Translations under genes and position numbers: made by a program
Assembly: GCF_008691045.1 (NCBI RefSeq)
Contig: NZ_VMSO01000012.1
Location: 1 to 64,000, forward strand
DNA from: Mediterraneibacter catenae
GTDB lineage: Bacteria; Bacillota; Clostridia; Lachnospirales; Lachnospiraceae
DNA: 64,000 bases
Reading direction: 5' to 3'
Shown: positions 24,533-32,967 of the stretch, in pieces
Layout of the letters: the number at the start of each line of letters is the position of its first letter
Position numbering within the stretch: position 1 is the first letter of the stretch
The notes under the pieces: model-generated
Seen by the model: only the letters and a program-made list of their open reading frames with translations
Databases searched by the model: none
What the model was told of the DNA's origin: nothing

Positions 24533-25438
24533 TTAATCGAACAGTGTACTCCTGCCATCTTTTTTCGATATCCTGGAAGAAATAATATCGCGGACGAGAG
24601 ACTGCTCGTAATCGTCGAAAGTCTTGTTGGTGATCCCCATATCGAGTGCTGACAGAGGGGACAGACCTCTGCGAATCAGGCGGATGGCATCCATAAGGCC
24701 GCGCAAATCCAGGACTTTCGGAGTCAATTCTCCGTTTCGGCACTTTTTTTCGATATCGGTGAACAGACCGGAGAACTGAACGGCAGACTGTTTCTTCATA
24801 TCCGGAAATTCACGGCGGAGCAGTTTCTCCAGATTGTCCCGTGTGATCTCCGGCATATGGATGACCATAAATCGGGAAGCAAGAGCTTCATTTAATTCCC
24901 GTGTGCCTGCATAGCCGTAATTCATCGTGGCGATAAAGCGGGCGGCATCGTGGACCGGGATGGCGTCATAGCCGGGCACGTTGATCACGCGGCGGAAATC
25001 AAGGACTGAGTGAAGGACGGCAAGAGCTTCATTGCGGGCCATATTGATCTCGTCCAGAATACAGAAGCCGCCGAGGGTTGCGCACTGGCAGACCGGACCG
25101 GGACGGAATACGACTTGTCCGTCACGGAAAGTATCGGTCCCGATCATAAAGGAAGCGTCCATATTGATATGAAACGATACATTGTAGGAAGGCCGCCCAA
25201 AAAGGCAGGCCAGATTTTCTGCGAGGACATTTTTCCCCGTTGCTTTGGAACCTGCCAGCAGCAGATTCTCCCCGCAGAGGAGCGCTTCGGCAGCCTGTTC
25301 CCATATTTCCTTTCCATAATACATATACCGGGGACGGGCGGTTAAGTCTGTGGCGGGGGAAGGATGTTCCCGGCGGAAATCTTCGATCCCTTTTATGATA
25401 TGTTCATCGACATGTTCTTCTCTCAAAAAATCAAGCAT
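24533..25438 (-). CDS. MoxR/CbbQ-type AAA+ ATPase
   Basis: 301 residues. AAA+ core with Walker B CILDEINMAR, a sensor region (FIATMNYGYAGTRELNEAL) and an Arg finger (SRF). The Walker A loop is unusual: GSKATGKN (63-70), with Asn where Ser or Thr normally coordinates Mg2+. The C-terminal lid follows. It precedes the VWA gene, the standard order for MoxR-VWA chaperone pairs. Probably transcribed from the repeat-containing region 25439-25640. Confidence 0.88.
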   Translation of the reverse strand: MLDFLREEHVDEHIIKGIEDFRREHPSPATDLTARPRYMYYGKEIWEQAAEALLCGENLLLAGSKATGKNVLAENLACLFGRPSYNVSFHINMDASFMIGTDTFRDGQVVFRPGPVCQCATLGGFCILDEINMARNEALAVLHSVLDFRRVINVPGYDAIPVHDAARFIATMNYGYAGTRELNEALASRFMVIHMPEITRDNLEKLLRREFPDMKKQSAVQFSGLFTDIEKKCRNGELTPKVLDLRGLMDAIRLIRRGLSPLSALDMGITNKTFDDYEQSLVRDIISSRISKKDGRSTLFD

Positions 25439-25479
25439 GGCTCTTACCTCTGGTCTGGATTGCGTTTCGCATGAATACT

Positions 25480-25643
25480 TTACAGTTCACCCGCGCCATT
25501 CGCAAAATCGCACTTACGTGCTTACTGCGGCTGATGCCGCTTTTTTGCTCATGAAAAGGCGCTCCCGTCGCATGCAAGGCGACAGTCTGATCCTTATGCA
25601 AGCATAAATCAGCCTGTCTCATGCATGCGAGTGAACTGTAACG
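25480..25643. repeat. R1 palindromic intergenic repeat, copy A
   Basis: Ends ACAGTTCAC and GTGAACTGT. Inside are hairpins GCAC/GTGC, GCGGC/GCCGC and TTATGC-AA-GCATAA. Closely related to 27531-27706 and (inverted) 46748-46915. In 25644-25830 I see nothing but a short ACCTGC/GCAGGT hairpin. Confidence 0.8.
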
Positions 25644-25830
25644 ACATTATACCACAATCATATTTTTTGTGCAGTATTCCGTCTTGTAATACCATGCCCC
25701 ATTTCATATAATAGGTTCACTTACCTGCATTTCCCGTTCGGGGAGAAGTCACCGCAGGTAGTATGGAATTGAGGGATTCCATTTTCTTTATGAGGCTTAT
25801 TCGGCCGGTTTTCAGCAGAGTTATCAATGG

Positions 25831-26571
25831 TTGCAGGAACACACGAAAGAATTTATAATAAGGAGGAAAAATGACGTTTCCTTTCTGCTCGGCGGTACAA
25901 TGAATCTGTACGAACATCAGAGCTCTTATAATCAGAATATGCCGATAAGAGGTCTGATGTATCTCGCAAGGCTGTATCAGAACTACATCGACGACTGTGA
26001 GATCAATGTGTTCAGCCCGGTATTAAAACATCTGCCCAGCCCTAAATTTATCGTATTTTATAACGGATCAAAAGGTGAGCCGGACCAGAAGATCCTCAGA
26101 CTGACAGATGCGTTTGCAGAAGAGGGGATGTCCGGAGAATCATGTCTGGAATGCTGTGCAACAATGCTGAATATCAATTACGGGCATAATTATGAATTGA
26201 TGGAGAAATGCAGACGGCTTGAGGAGTATTCCGTATTTGTAGCAGAGGTGCGTAAGGCGCTGAAAGAAGGCGGCAATCAAAGGCAGGCGGTAGACGATGC
26301 GATTGATATCTGTATCGAAAAGGGGGTACTGCGGGATATACTGATCAGAGAAAGGGCGGCGATTATGAATATGGTATTATCATGTACAGAGAAACAATAT
26401 GAGAGACTCGTCGAGAAAGAATTAGAGCAGCAGGATAAAAAAATAAAGGAGCAGGAAAGACTCCTCAAGTTAAACCGAATTCTGGTTCAGGAGAAGAAAT
26501 ATGAGCTTCTTGAGCGTATTCAGGATGATCCGGAGCTGCAGAAAGAACTTATAGAACAGTACGGAATCTGA
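25831..26571 (+). pseudogene. Rpn-family PD-(D/E)xK nuclease, N-terminally truncated
   Basis: The reading frame aligns with Rpn (recombination-promoting nuclease/transposase-like) proteins only from KNDVSFL onward; NLYEHQSSYNQNMPIRGLMY and the C-terminal Glu/Lys-rich coil (about residues 190-246) follow. The Asp of NDVSF and the E-x-Q of YEHQS, which form the active site, remain. The first 60 or so residues of the family (NTVYKDSVFR-like helix region) are missing and the preceding frame is unrelated. Probably non-functional, although translation from an internal Met is possible. Confidence 0.65.
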
Positions 26572-26619
26572 TATTAGCGAAGCGCCGGTATCCGGACTGT
26601 GAATTAAAGGAGAGACAAT

Positions 26620-27507
26620 ATGATTAAAGTAATAGCAAGTGACATGGACGGTACTCTTCTCGGAGACGACCATAAGCCGGCGCCGGAGACTCTGGCGGCG
26701 GTGAAGAAAGCGTGTGACGCGGGAATCCGTTTTATGATAGCGACGGGAAGGAATTTCCCCGGAGCGATGGCGGAACTTAAGGATGCAGAACTGGTATGTG
26801 ACTACATCGTGGGCAGCGGTGCGGAAGTGAGAAATCCGCAGCAGGAGGTTGTTGTTACACATCCGATCAGTATAGAGCTGTGCAGGGCAATTTATGAGGA
26901 GATCAGGGATTATCCGCTTTCTGTGACATTCTGCACGGACGGATATGACTACAAGATCGGAACCCCGGAGGAGATCGAGGAGAGTCTGATGCTTCAGATG
27001 CAGCTTTTCTTCTCGAACCTGCCGAGGGAGGAATTGGCGAAGTCAGAGACATACCGGCGTATAAAAAAATCTACGAGATCAATGTCCGATATGGACGAAC
27101 TGGAGGCTGCGGGGGTGCCGGTTTACAAGTTGTTCCTGTATTCCGAAGACAAGGCGATGCTTGATGAGATGAATACACGACTGCAGAGGAATAAGGATAT
27201 CGCGGTGGCGTCGTCCTTTCCGACGAATCTGGAGATTACAGACGTGAAAGCGCAGAAAGGTCCTGTTCTGAAAGAATACATTGAGTCACTGGGCTATACG
27301 ATGGACGAAGTAATGGTACTGGGCGACAGCCTGAACGACCTTTCCATGATCTCTATGGATTTTGGTGCCACGGTGGCCATGGCAAATGCAGATCCGGAAG
27401 TAAAGAGTGCGGCAAAGTACATTACGAAATCCAATACGGAATTCGGTGTGGCATATGCGATAGAGGAACTGTTAAAGAGGCAGGAGTCCCCTTGCCATCA
27501 GGAGTGA
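26620..27507 (+). CDS. HAD superfamily (Cof-type, IIB) phosphatase
   Basis: 295 residues. Motif I DMDGTLLGDD (8-17) contains the nucleophilic and acid/base Asp, motif II is IATGR, and the C-terminal GDSLNDLSM completes the active site. The cap is of the IIB type. Members dephosphorylate sugar phosphates, nucleotides or PLP; the substrate here is unknown. AAAGGAGAG precedes the start. A promoter for the next gene overlaps its 3' end. Confidence 0.94.
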   Translation: MIKVIASDMDGTLLGDDHKPAPETLAAVKKACDAGIRFMIATGRNFPGAMAELKDAELVCDYIVGSGAEVRNPQQEVVVTHPISIELCRAIYEEIRDYPLSVTFCTDGYDYKIGTPEEIEESLMLQMQLFFSNLPREELAKSETYRRIKKSTRSMSDMDELEAAGVPVYKLFLYSEDKAMLDEMNTRLQRNKDIAVASSFPTNLEITDVKAQKGPVLKEYIESLGYTMDEVMVLGDSLNDLSMISMDFGATVAMANADPEVKSAAKYITKSNTEFGVAYAIEELLKRQESPCHQE

Positions 27508-27520
27508 TTTCACGTATAAT
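27492..27520 (+). promoter_or_regulatory. Promoter for murT-gatD
   Basis: TTGCCA (27492-27497), 17 bases, TATAAT (27515-27520), overlapping the stop of the HAD gene. The transcript would run through the R1 repeat before murT. Confidence 0.7.
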
Positions 27521-27530
27521 ATCCCCCGAT

Positions 27531-27706
27531 GGCTGAACTGATCAAATAGCAGTTCAGCCCGCGCCATTCGTAAAACCGCACTTCGTGCTTATTGTGGCTG
27601 CCGCCACTGTTTTACTCATTAACGGGCGCTCTGCTCATCGGGAACGGAGCAGGCTGATTCTTATGCAGGCATAAATCAGCCTACTCATTCCCGATGGCTG
27701 AACTAT
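27531..27706. repeat. R1 palindromic intergenic repeat, copy B
   Basis: Begins GGCTGAACTG and CAGTTCAGCCCGCGCC, ends GATGGCTGAACT. Contains GTAAAACCGCACTTCGTGC and TTATGCAGGCATAAATCAGC blocks shared with copies A and E. Forms the 5' leader of murT. Confidence 0.8.
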
Positions 27707-27733
27707 AAAAAAGATAAAAAGTTGGTATGAACA

Positions 27734-29086
27734 ATGAGATTAAGAAGTAAACTTGCGATCAGAGCTGCGAAGCTGACAAGCTTTCTGATCAAAAAAATGA
27801 AACGAGGCAGCGGGGTCACTCTTCCGGGGTATGTAGCGCGCCGGATCGATCCCGACATTTTAAAGGCGATGGCACAGCAGGTCAGAGGAAAGACCATCGT
27901 CACTATGGGAACAAACGGCAAGACAACGACCAATGCGATCCTGTGCAGGGCGCTGGAGTCGGAAGGAAAAAAGGTGATCATCAACCGGACCGGAGCCAAT
28001 ATGCTCAACGGTATCATTTCGGCTTTCGTCCTTGCCACGGATAAGAAAGGCAGACTCGACGCGGACTTTGCCTGTATCGAGGTGGACGAGATCTCTTCGG
28101 TAGGCGTACTGCCGAAACTGGAGCCGGACTGCGCGTTACTGACAAATATTTCAAGAGATCAGTTAGACCGTTTTGGTGAGGTGGACATTACCTATAATAA
28201 ACTGCTGACCGCAGTGAAGAGCGTCCCGAATACAACGCTCATCATCAACTGTGATGATATTCTGTCCTATTCACTCGCGGAAGAGAGCGGGAATCCGTTT
28301 GTCACATGCGGGATCAGCGAGCAGATCTTTGACGATATCTCCCGCTCCGAGATACGGGAGAGTATCTTCTGCCGGAAATGCGGGAAGAAGCTGGAGTATG
28401 ATTTCTTCCACTACGGACAGCTTGGCATCTACCACTGTCCGAACTGTGGGTGGGAGCGTCCGGAACCGGATTACACGGCTCAGAATATTGAACTGAACGA
28501 CGAAGTATATTCCTTTGATGTTGACGGTATGCACATCGATTCCACTGCGCGCACGCCGTACAATATTTACAACACACTTTCCGCGTATACTGCGCTGAAG
28601 ACGATGGGTGCGGGATATGTCGGATTCAAAGAGATGATCGAGGCGTTTGATTACGGCAATAACCGGGAGAGCATCTTCACGATCGACGGGGCGAGAGTGC
28701 AGCTCCATCTGGCTAAGAACCCGATTGGTTTCCAGCAGAAGATTTCCCTCGTGCTCAAGGATGAGAAGCCGAAAGACATCATCATCCAGATCAATGATAC
28801 GGCGCAGGACGGCCGCGATATCTCATGGCTGTGGGATGTGGACTTCCAGTATCTGGCTGACAGCAGTGCACAGCGGATCATCACAGCGGGAACACGCCGG
28901 TATGACATGGGACTCCGTCTGAAATACGAGGATATCCCGTGCGAGACGACGACCGACCTGAAAGCAGCCGTTGCAGACTGCGCGAAGAACGGCACGAAGA
29001 ACCTGTATGTGATCGTGAATTATTCCGGGCTGTACCGGACGAACCATATGCTTGCAGAACTGGAGAAAGGAGGAGCGGGAGAATGA
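27734..29086 (+). CDS. murT: Lipid II isoglutaminyl synthase, Mur ligase-like subunit MurT
   Basis: 450 residues. With GatD it amidates the D-Glu of lipid II to D-iso-Gln, needed for efficient peptidoglycan cross-linking. The ATP loop GTNGKTTTNA (about 59-68) and Mur central-domain motifs (CIEVDE, NISRDQLDRF) are present. A four-Cys zinc ribbon (CRKCGKK with CPNCGW) is inserted in the central domain, characteristic of MurT. The Shine-Dalgarno sequence is weak. The stop overlaps the gatD start (ATGA). Confidence 0.96.
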   Translation: MRLRSKLAIRAAKLTSFLIKKMKRGSGVTLPGYVARRIDPDILKAMAQQVRGKTIVTMGTNGKTTTNAILCRALESEGKKVIINRTGANMLNGIISAFVLATDKKGRLDADFACIEVDEISSVGVLPKLEPDCALLTNISRDQLDRFGEVDITYNKLLTAVKSVPNTTLIINCDDILSYSLAEESGNPFVTCGISEQIFDDISRSEIRESIFCRKCGKKLEYDFFHYGQLGIYHCPNCGWERPEPDYTAQNIELNDEVYSFDVDGMHIDSTARTPYNIYNTLSAYTALKTMGAGYVGFKEMIEAFDYGNNRESIFTIDGARVQLHLAKNPIGFQQKISLVLKDEKPKDIIIQINDTAQDGRDISWLWDVDFQYLADSSAQRIITAGTRRYDMGLRLKYEDIPCETTTDLKAAVADCAKNGTKNLYVIVNYSGLYRTNHMLAELEKGGAGE

Positions 29087-29844
29087 TGAAACTGACGATC
29101 GGACATTTATACCCGGATCTTCTGAACCTGTACGGCGACAGAGGAAATATCCAGTGCTTCAGGAAGAGGCTTGAGTGGCGCGGGATCGAGGCGGAAGTGA
29201 TCCCCTTTCTGTCGGGAGACGAGATCGACTTTACAAAGCTCGATATTGTCCTGCTTGGAGGCGGTTCTGACAGAGAGCAGGAACTGGTCTGCGGATTCCT
29301 GCAGGATATCAAAGATGATTTTAAGAATTATGTGGAGGACGGCGGCGTCGTGCTCGCAGTGTGCGGCGGATATCAGCTCCTCGGCAAATATTATAAGACG
29401 GACAAGAAGACCATAGAGGGACTCGGCGTGCTGAATATTACGACGGACTGGGAGCCGGAGCGACTGATCAGGGATATCGTTCTGGAGAGTCCGCTGTTTG
29501 ACCGTCCGGTGGTCGGATTTGAGAACCACGGCGGCCGTACGGAGATCGGGGAGCACGAGCCTTTCGGCAAAGTGACCTACGGTTTCGGAAATACCGGGAA
29601 ATCGGGATATGAGGGCGTTGTCTATAAAAACGTGATCGCAACATATCTGCATGGTCCGCTCCTTCCGAAGAATCCGCATGTGTGCGACTATCTTCTGGAA
29701 CGCGCGCTGAAACGGAAATACGGAGAAGACGCGGTGCTCACACTGCTTACGGACGAGATGGAACAGAAAGCGAATGATTATATTGTAGAGCGGTACAATG
29801 ATAAGAAATATGTCCTGAAGGAGACGATCAAACGTCATACCTGA
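29083..29844 (+). CDS. gatD: Lipid II isoglutaminyl synthase, glutaminase subunit GatD
   Basis: 253 residues, class I glutamine amidotransferase-like (CobB/CobQ type). Releases ammonia from Gln and passes it to MurT. Nucleophile C94 lies in AVCGGYQ and catalytic H190 in ATYLHGP, matching the family positions. Start chosen at the first of two adjacent ATG codons (29083, 29086), which overlap the murT stop; GGAGGAG lies upstream. Translationally coupled to murT. Confidence 0.96.
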   Translation: MMKLTIGHLYPDLLNLYGDRGNIQCFRKRLEWRGIEAEVIPFLSGDEIDFTKLDIVLLGGGSDREQELVCGFLQDIKDDFKNYVEDGGVVLAVCGGYQLLGKYYKTDKKTIEGLGVLNITTDWEPERLIRDIVLESPLFDRPVVGFENHGGRTEIGEHEPFGKVTYGFGNTGKSGYEGVVYKNVIATYLHGPLLPKNPHVCDYLLERALKRKYGEDAVLTLLTDEMEQKANDYIVERYNDKKYVLKETIKRHT

Positions 29845-29849
29845 TGTTG

Positions 29850-29932
29850 AGTAACAGTTCAGCCATGGAACAGCCTGGGAGAGAAAATCATGCTCGCATG
29901 ATTTTTCGAGTGGCGCGAGCTGAACTGTTGTG
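29850..29932. repeat. R1 short palindrome, copy C
   Basis: AACAGTTCAGC and GCTGAACTGTT as ends, with an inner hairpin AAAATCATGC / GCATGATTTT. It follows gatD and may act as a weak transcription boundary. Confidence 0.75.
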
Positions 29933-29974
29933 GTTCCCAGAAAAGGCATGATTCCCGAGAAAGGCGGTGGAGCT

Positions 29975-30658
29975 ATGGGGCGTACGTATGTAATGTCCGA
30001 CATTCACGGGATGTCGGAGCTGTTTCAAAGGATGCTGGAACAGATCAGATTCAGTGATGAGGATACGCTGTATATACTCGGAGATATGATCGACAGGGGA
30101 CCAGACCCTGCCGGGATCCTTGATATCGTTATGGCATGCGATAATATCATCGCCCTTAAGGGGAACCATGAGGATGGTTTTGTAGAATGGTATGAAAATG
30201 TGGGGGACAAGGTGCAGCAGCGGTATTATTACAATACCTATGACATATTGGCAGACTGCGAGGCAACACGGGAAAAGCTGCCGGAATATGTGCGGTTCAT
30301 GAAAAATCTGCCGTTGTACAGGAAGGTAAAGATGAACGGGAACTGCTATCTCATGGCACATGCCTCCACAGAGGAGATCCTCCGCGTGTGGAAGAGAAAG
30401 GAACGTCTGCTCTGGGATACGTCGCTGATCGACAGGCAGACGGGGATACCGGGATATGTCTCGATCGTGGGTCATGTCCCGACTTTTATTATCCGGGGCT
30501 ATCCGAAGGAGCAGGCGTCTGTCTGGCACAGCCCGAACGGACGCATTATTGATGTGGACTGCGGAGCCGCATTTTCGGATCTGGGCGGAAGACTGGGGTG
30601 TCTGTGCCTGGATACAGGAGAGGAATACTATGAAACTTCATTACAGGATCATAAATGA
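29975..30658 (+). CDS. Calcineurin-like (PrpA/ApaH-type) metallophosphoesterase
   Basis: 227 residues. Motifs for the two-metal centre are visible: SDIHG (about 8-12), GDMIDRG (about 35-41), GNHE (about 62-65), and the later GH and DCG motifs. Family members are serine/threonine phosphatases or nucleotide phosphohydrolases. The ATG at 29975 has GGCGGTGGAG upstream. It overlaps the next gene by 29 bp and starts a four-gene run ending in a VWA-MoxR pair, so it may act on the same pathway. Confidence 0.9.
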   Translation: MGRTYVMSDIHGMSELFQRMLEQIRFSDEDTLYILGDMIDRGPDPAGILDIVMACDNIIALKGNHEDGFVEWYENVGDKVQQRYYYNTYDILADCEATREKLPEYVRFMKNLPLYRKVKMNGNCYLMAHASTEEILRVWKRKERLLWDTSLIDRQTGIPGYVSIVGHVPTFIIRGYPKEQASVWHSPNGRIIDVDCGAAFSDLGGRLGCLCLDTGEEYYETSLQDHK

Positions 30659-31583
30659 CGAGGTAGAGATCGTGCGGTGCTTCGGGGCTGATCCGGCTCT
30701 CGAGCTCCCGGAGGAGATCAACGGCAGACCGGTAAAGCGTATGGCTCCATACGCTTTTTCTGCGAGAAAGGACAGAGAAGATGAGGAGGTTCTCGTCTTC
30801 ACGACGGATGAGGAGCGTATGTTCCGGGATGAGGAGAGGCTTCTGGCAGGAGAAGTGCTTGAGAGTGTACGGCTGCCGGATACGATGGAAGAAGCGGGAC
30901 GTTATCTTTTCTACGGCTGCAGAAACTTAAGAGAGCTTCATTTCTCAGACAGGCTGAAAAATATCGGGAGCGGCGCATTTACCGGATGCCGCAGCCTGTC
31001 GGCGCTGCATGTGCGGCTGCTGGACGGAGACCGCTCCTGTGTGCATGATATTCTGGGGGATCTGTGGCAGCGGATCGATGTTACGTTTTATAAAGCGGGA
31101 AGAGAAGCAAGGCTTGTATTTCCCGAACATTACGAGGAGGCGGTGGAAAATACGCCTGCGCGCATCCTCTTTACCCAGCATCACGGATCTGGGAATAACT
31201 ACAGGCAGTGTTTTTACAATAAGGAGATCGACTACAGGAAGTACGACAGTCTGTTTTATTCGGCGAGGGCGCAGGACGATGTCAATGTGATCTCTGATCT
31301 TGTATTCGCGAGACTGATGTTTCCGGAAGAACTGACGGAAGAAGCGCAAAAAGAATATGAGGATTATGTGAGGGCGCATGCACTGCCCGTCGCGGAACAC
31401 CTGACGGATACAGAGGATCTGGCTGCGCTGAAAGAATTCTCCATCAGGGGATTCTGGACGCGGGAGTCTCTGAGCGGTGCGGTGCAGCATGCGGCTGAAC
31501 AGGGGAAACGGTCGGTTTTAAGTTTTCTCATGAATGAGAAGCACCGGCTGTATCCTGAGAGGAAGAAGAAATATGAACTGTGA
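30630..31583 (+). CDS. Leucine-rich-repeat-like (BspA-type) protein in the MoxR-VWA operon
   Basis: 317 residues, cytoplasmic. Residues about 70-130 resemble BspA-type repeats (LESVRLPDTMEEAGRYLFYG, then CRNLRELHFSDRLKNIGSGA). The C-terminal half is helical and unrecognised. The start at 30630 has CAGGAGAGG and lies inside the end of the phosphoesterase gene; the stop overlaps the VWA gene start. This tight packing suggests joint function with the ATPase/VWA pair, possibly as an adaptor (inference). Confidence 0.7.
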   Translation: MKLHYRIINDEVEIVRCFGADPALELPEEINGRPVKRMAPYAFSARKDREDEEVLVFTTDEERMFRDEERLLAGEVLESVRLPDTMEEAGRYLFYGCRNLRELHFSDRLKNIGSGAFTGCRSLSALHVRLLDGDRSCVHDILGDLWQRIDVTFYKAGREARLVFPEHYEEAVENTPARILFTQHHGSGNNYRQCFYNKEIDYRKYDSLFYSARAQDDVNVISDLVFARLMFPEELTEEAQKEYEDYVRAHALPVAEHLTDTEDLAALKEFSIRGFWTRESLSGAVQHAAEQGKRSVLSFLMNEKHRLYPERKKKYEL

Positions 31584-32967
31584 TATGACAGAGAATATAA
31601 CAGATAAAACAAATGAGCAGGCAGCGGAGAGACTGGCGCAGATCGGCAGGGAGATCCTGGGGATCTGCCGCGACGAGCTGTACTTTTCCATGCGTTTTCT
31701 GGATGTGGCGCTGAGCAGTTTTGTCTACACGATGGATCCGGAGGTAAGCCCTTTCGGGACGGACGGGTATCACATGTACTTTCATCCCCGGGAGCTTGGA
31801 GGGTTGTACCGGGAGAACCGGATACTGGCAAACAGGGGATATCTCCACATGGTCCTGCACTGTATCTTCCGGCATATCTGGAAGACGGGAGGAGACCGGG
31901 GCTCTGCATACGGCAGTGGGGAGAACGGTCCGGAGAGTGGAAAAAGACTCTGGAACTTAAGCTGCGATATCGCGGTGGAGCACATCATAGACGGATGTGA
32001 CCTCAGGCCGGTCAGATTTTCCAGAAGTCTGCTCCGGCGGGAAACATACCGGAAACTGGAACTATCCGGTCATGTGCTCAATGCGGAGAGAGTGTACCGG
32101 CTTCTGACAGAATGGGAGCTGACAGAGAAAGAACTGGGGCTGCTGGAAGAAGAGTTCCGTGTGGATGACCACAGATACTGGGAAAATGATGAGCGGAAAC
32201 AGCCTCAGGATCAGCAGATGCAGCAGAGATGGAAAGACATCGATGAAAAGATGGAGACGGATCTGGAGACATTTTCCAAAGAAGCGGCTGAGAAGAACGG
32301 CAGCTTTTTGGGCGAGCTGCGCGTGGAGAACAGGGAACGCCATGATTACCGGGAATTCCTGAGAAAGTTTTCTGTATTCAGGGAAGAATTAAAGGCAGAT
32401 CAGGATACATTTGACTATGGATTTTACAGCTACGGGATGTCCCTGTACGGGAATATGCCGCTGATTGAACCGCTTGAGACACGGGAAGAACACAGGATTG
32501 AAGAGTTTGTTGTCGTGATCGATACGTCTATGTCCTGCTCCGGCGAACTGATCGGGAAATTTTTGCAAGAGACGTACAGCGTTCTGGCGGAGAATGACAG
32601 CTTTTTCCGGAAGGTGAACATACACATCATACAGTGTGATGAGGAAGTGCATCAGGATGTGAAGATCACATCAGAGGAAGAGCTTAAGGACTATATGGAA
32701 CATTTCAGCCTGTACGGCGAGGGCGGTACCGATTTCCGTCCGGCGTTTGAGTATGTGGAAGGGCTGCGGCAGAGCGGGGAGTTCGCGGATCTGAAAGGAA
32801 TGATCTATTTTACGGACGGATACGGGATTTATCCGGAGCGTATGCCGGCGTGGCGGACTGCGTTCGTATTTCTGGAAGAAGATTACAGGGATGCAGATGT
32901 GCCGGCCTGGGCGATAAAACTGATACTGAGAGAAGAAGATATTAAGGAGGAGCACTTTGGATATTAA
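31573..32967 (+). CDS. VWA-like protein with DUF2201-type putative metallopeptidase domain
   Basis: 464 residues. The N-terminal domain resembles DUF2201 (putative metallopeptidase), but the expected HExxH reads HMVLH (about 92-96, followed by CIFRH), so the catalytic Glu is missing. The C-terminal VWA-like domain has a complete MIDAS (DTSMS, about 317-321). The start overlaps the previous stop by 11 bp and the stop overlaps the TTG start of the ATPase by 11 bp. VWA/DUF2201 proteins are typical partners of MoxR ATPases. Confidence 0.88.
   Translation: MNCDMTENITDKTNEQAAERLAQIGREILGICRDELYFSMRFLDVALSSFVYTMDPEVSPFGTDGYHMYFHPRELGGLYRENRILANRGYLHMVLHCIFRHIWKTGGDRGSAYGSGENGPESGKRLWNLSCDIAVEHIIDGCDLRPVRFSRSLLRRETYRKLELSGHVLNAERVYRLLTEWELTEKELGLLEEEFRVDDHRYWENDERKQPQDQQMQQRWKDIDEKMETDLETFSKEAAEKNGSFLGELRVENRERHDYREFLRKFSVFREELKADQDTFDYGFYSYGMSLYGNMPLIEPLETREEHRIEEFVVVIDTSMSCSGELIGKFLQETYSVLAENDSFFRKVNIHIIQCDEEVHQDVKITSEEELKDYMEHFSLYGEGGTDFRPAFEYVEGLRQSGEFADLKGMIYFTDGYGIYPERMPAWRTAFVFLEEDYRDADVPAWAIKLILREEDIKEEHFGY

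Noticed and set aside
29107-30003. Antisense open frame opposite gatD
   Set aside because: gatD has intact active-site motifs and operon context; this frame crosses the R1 repeat.
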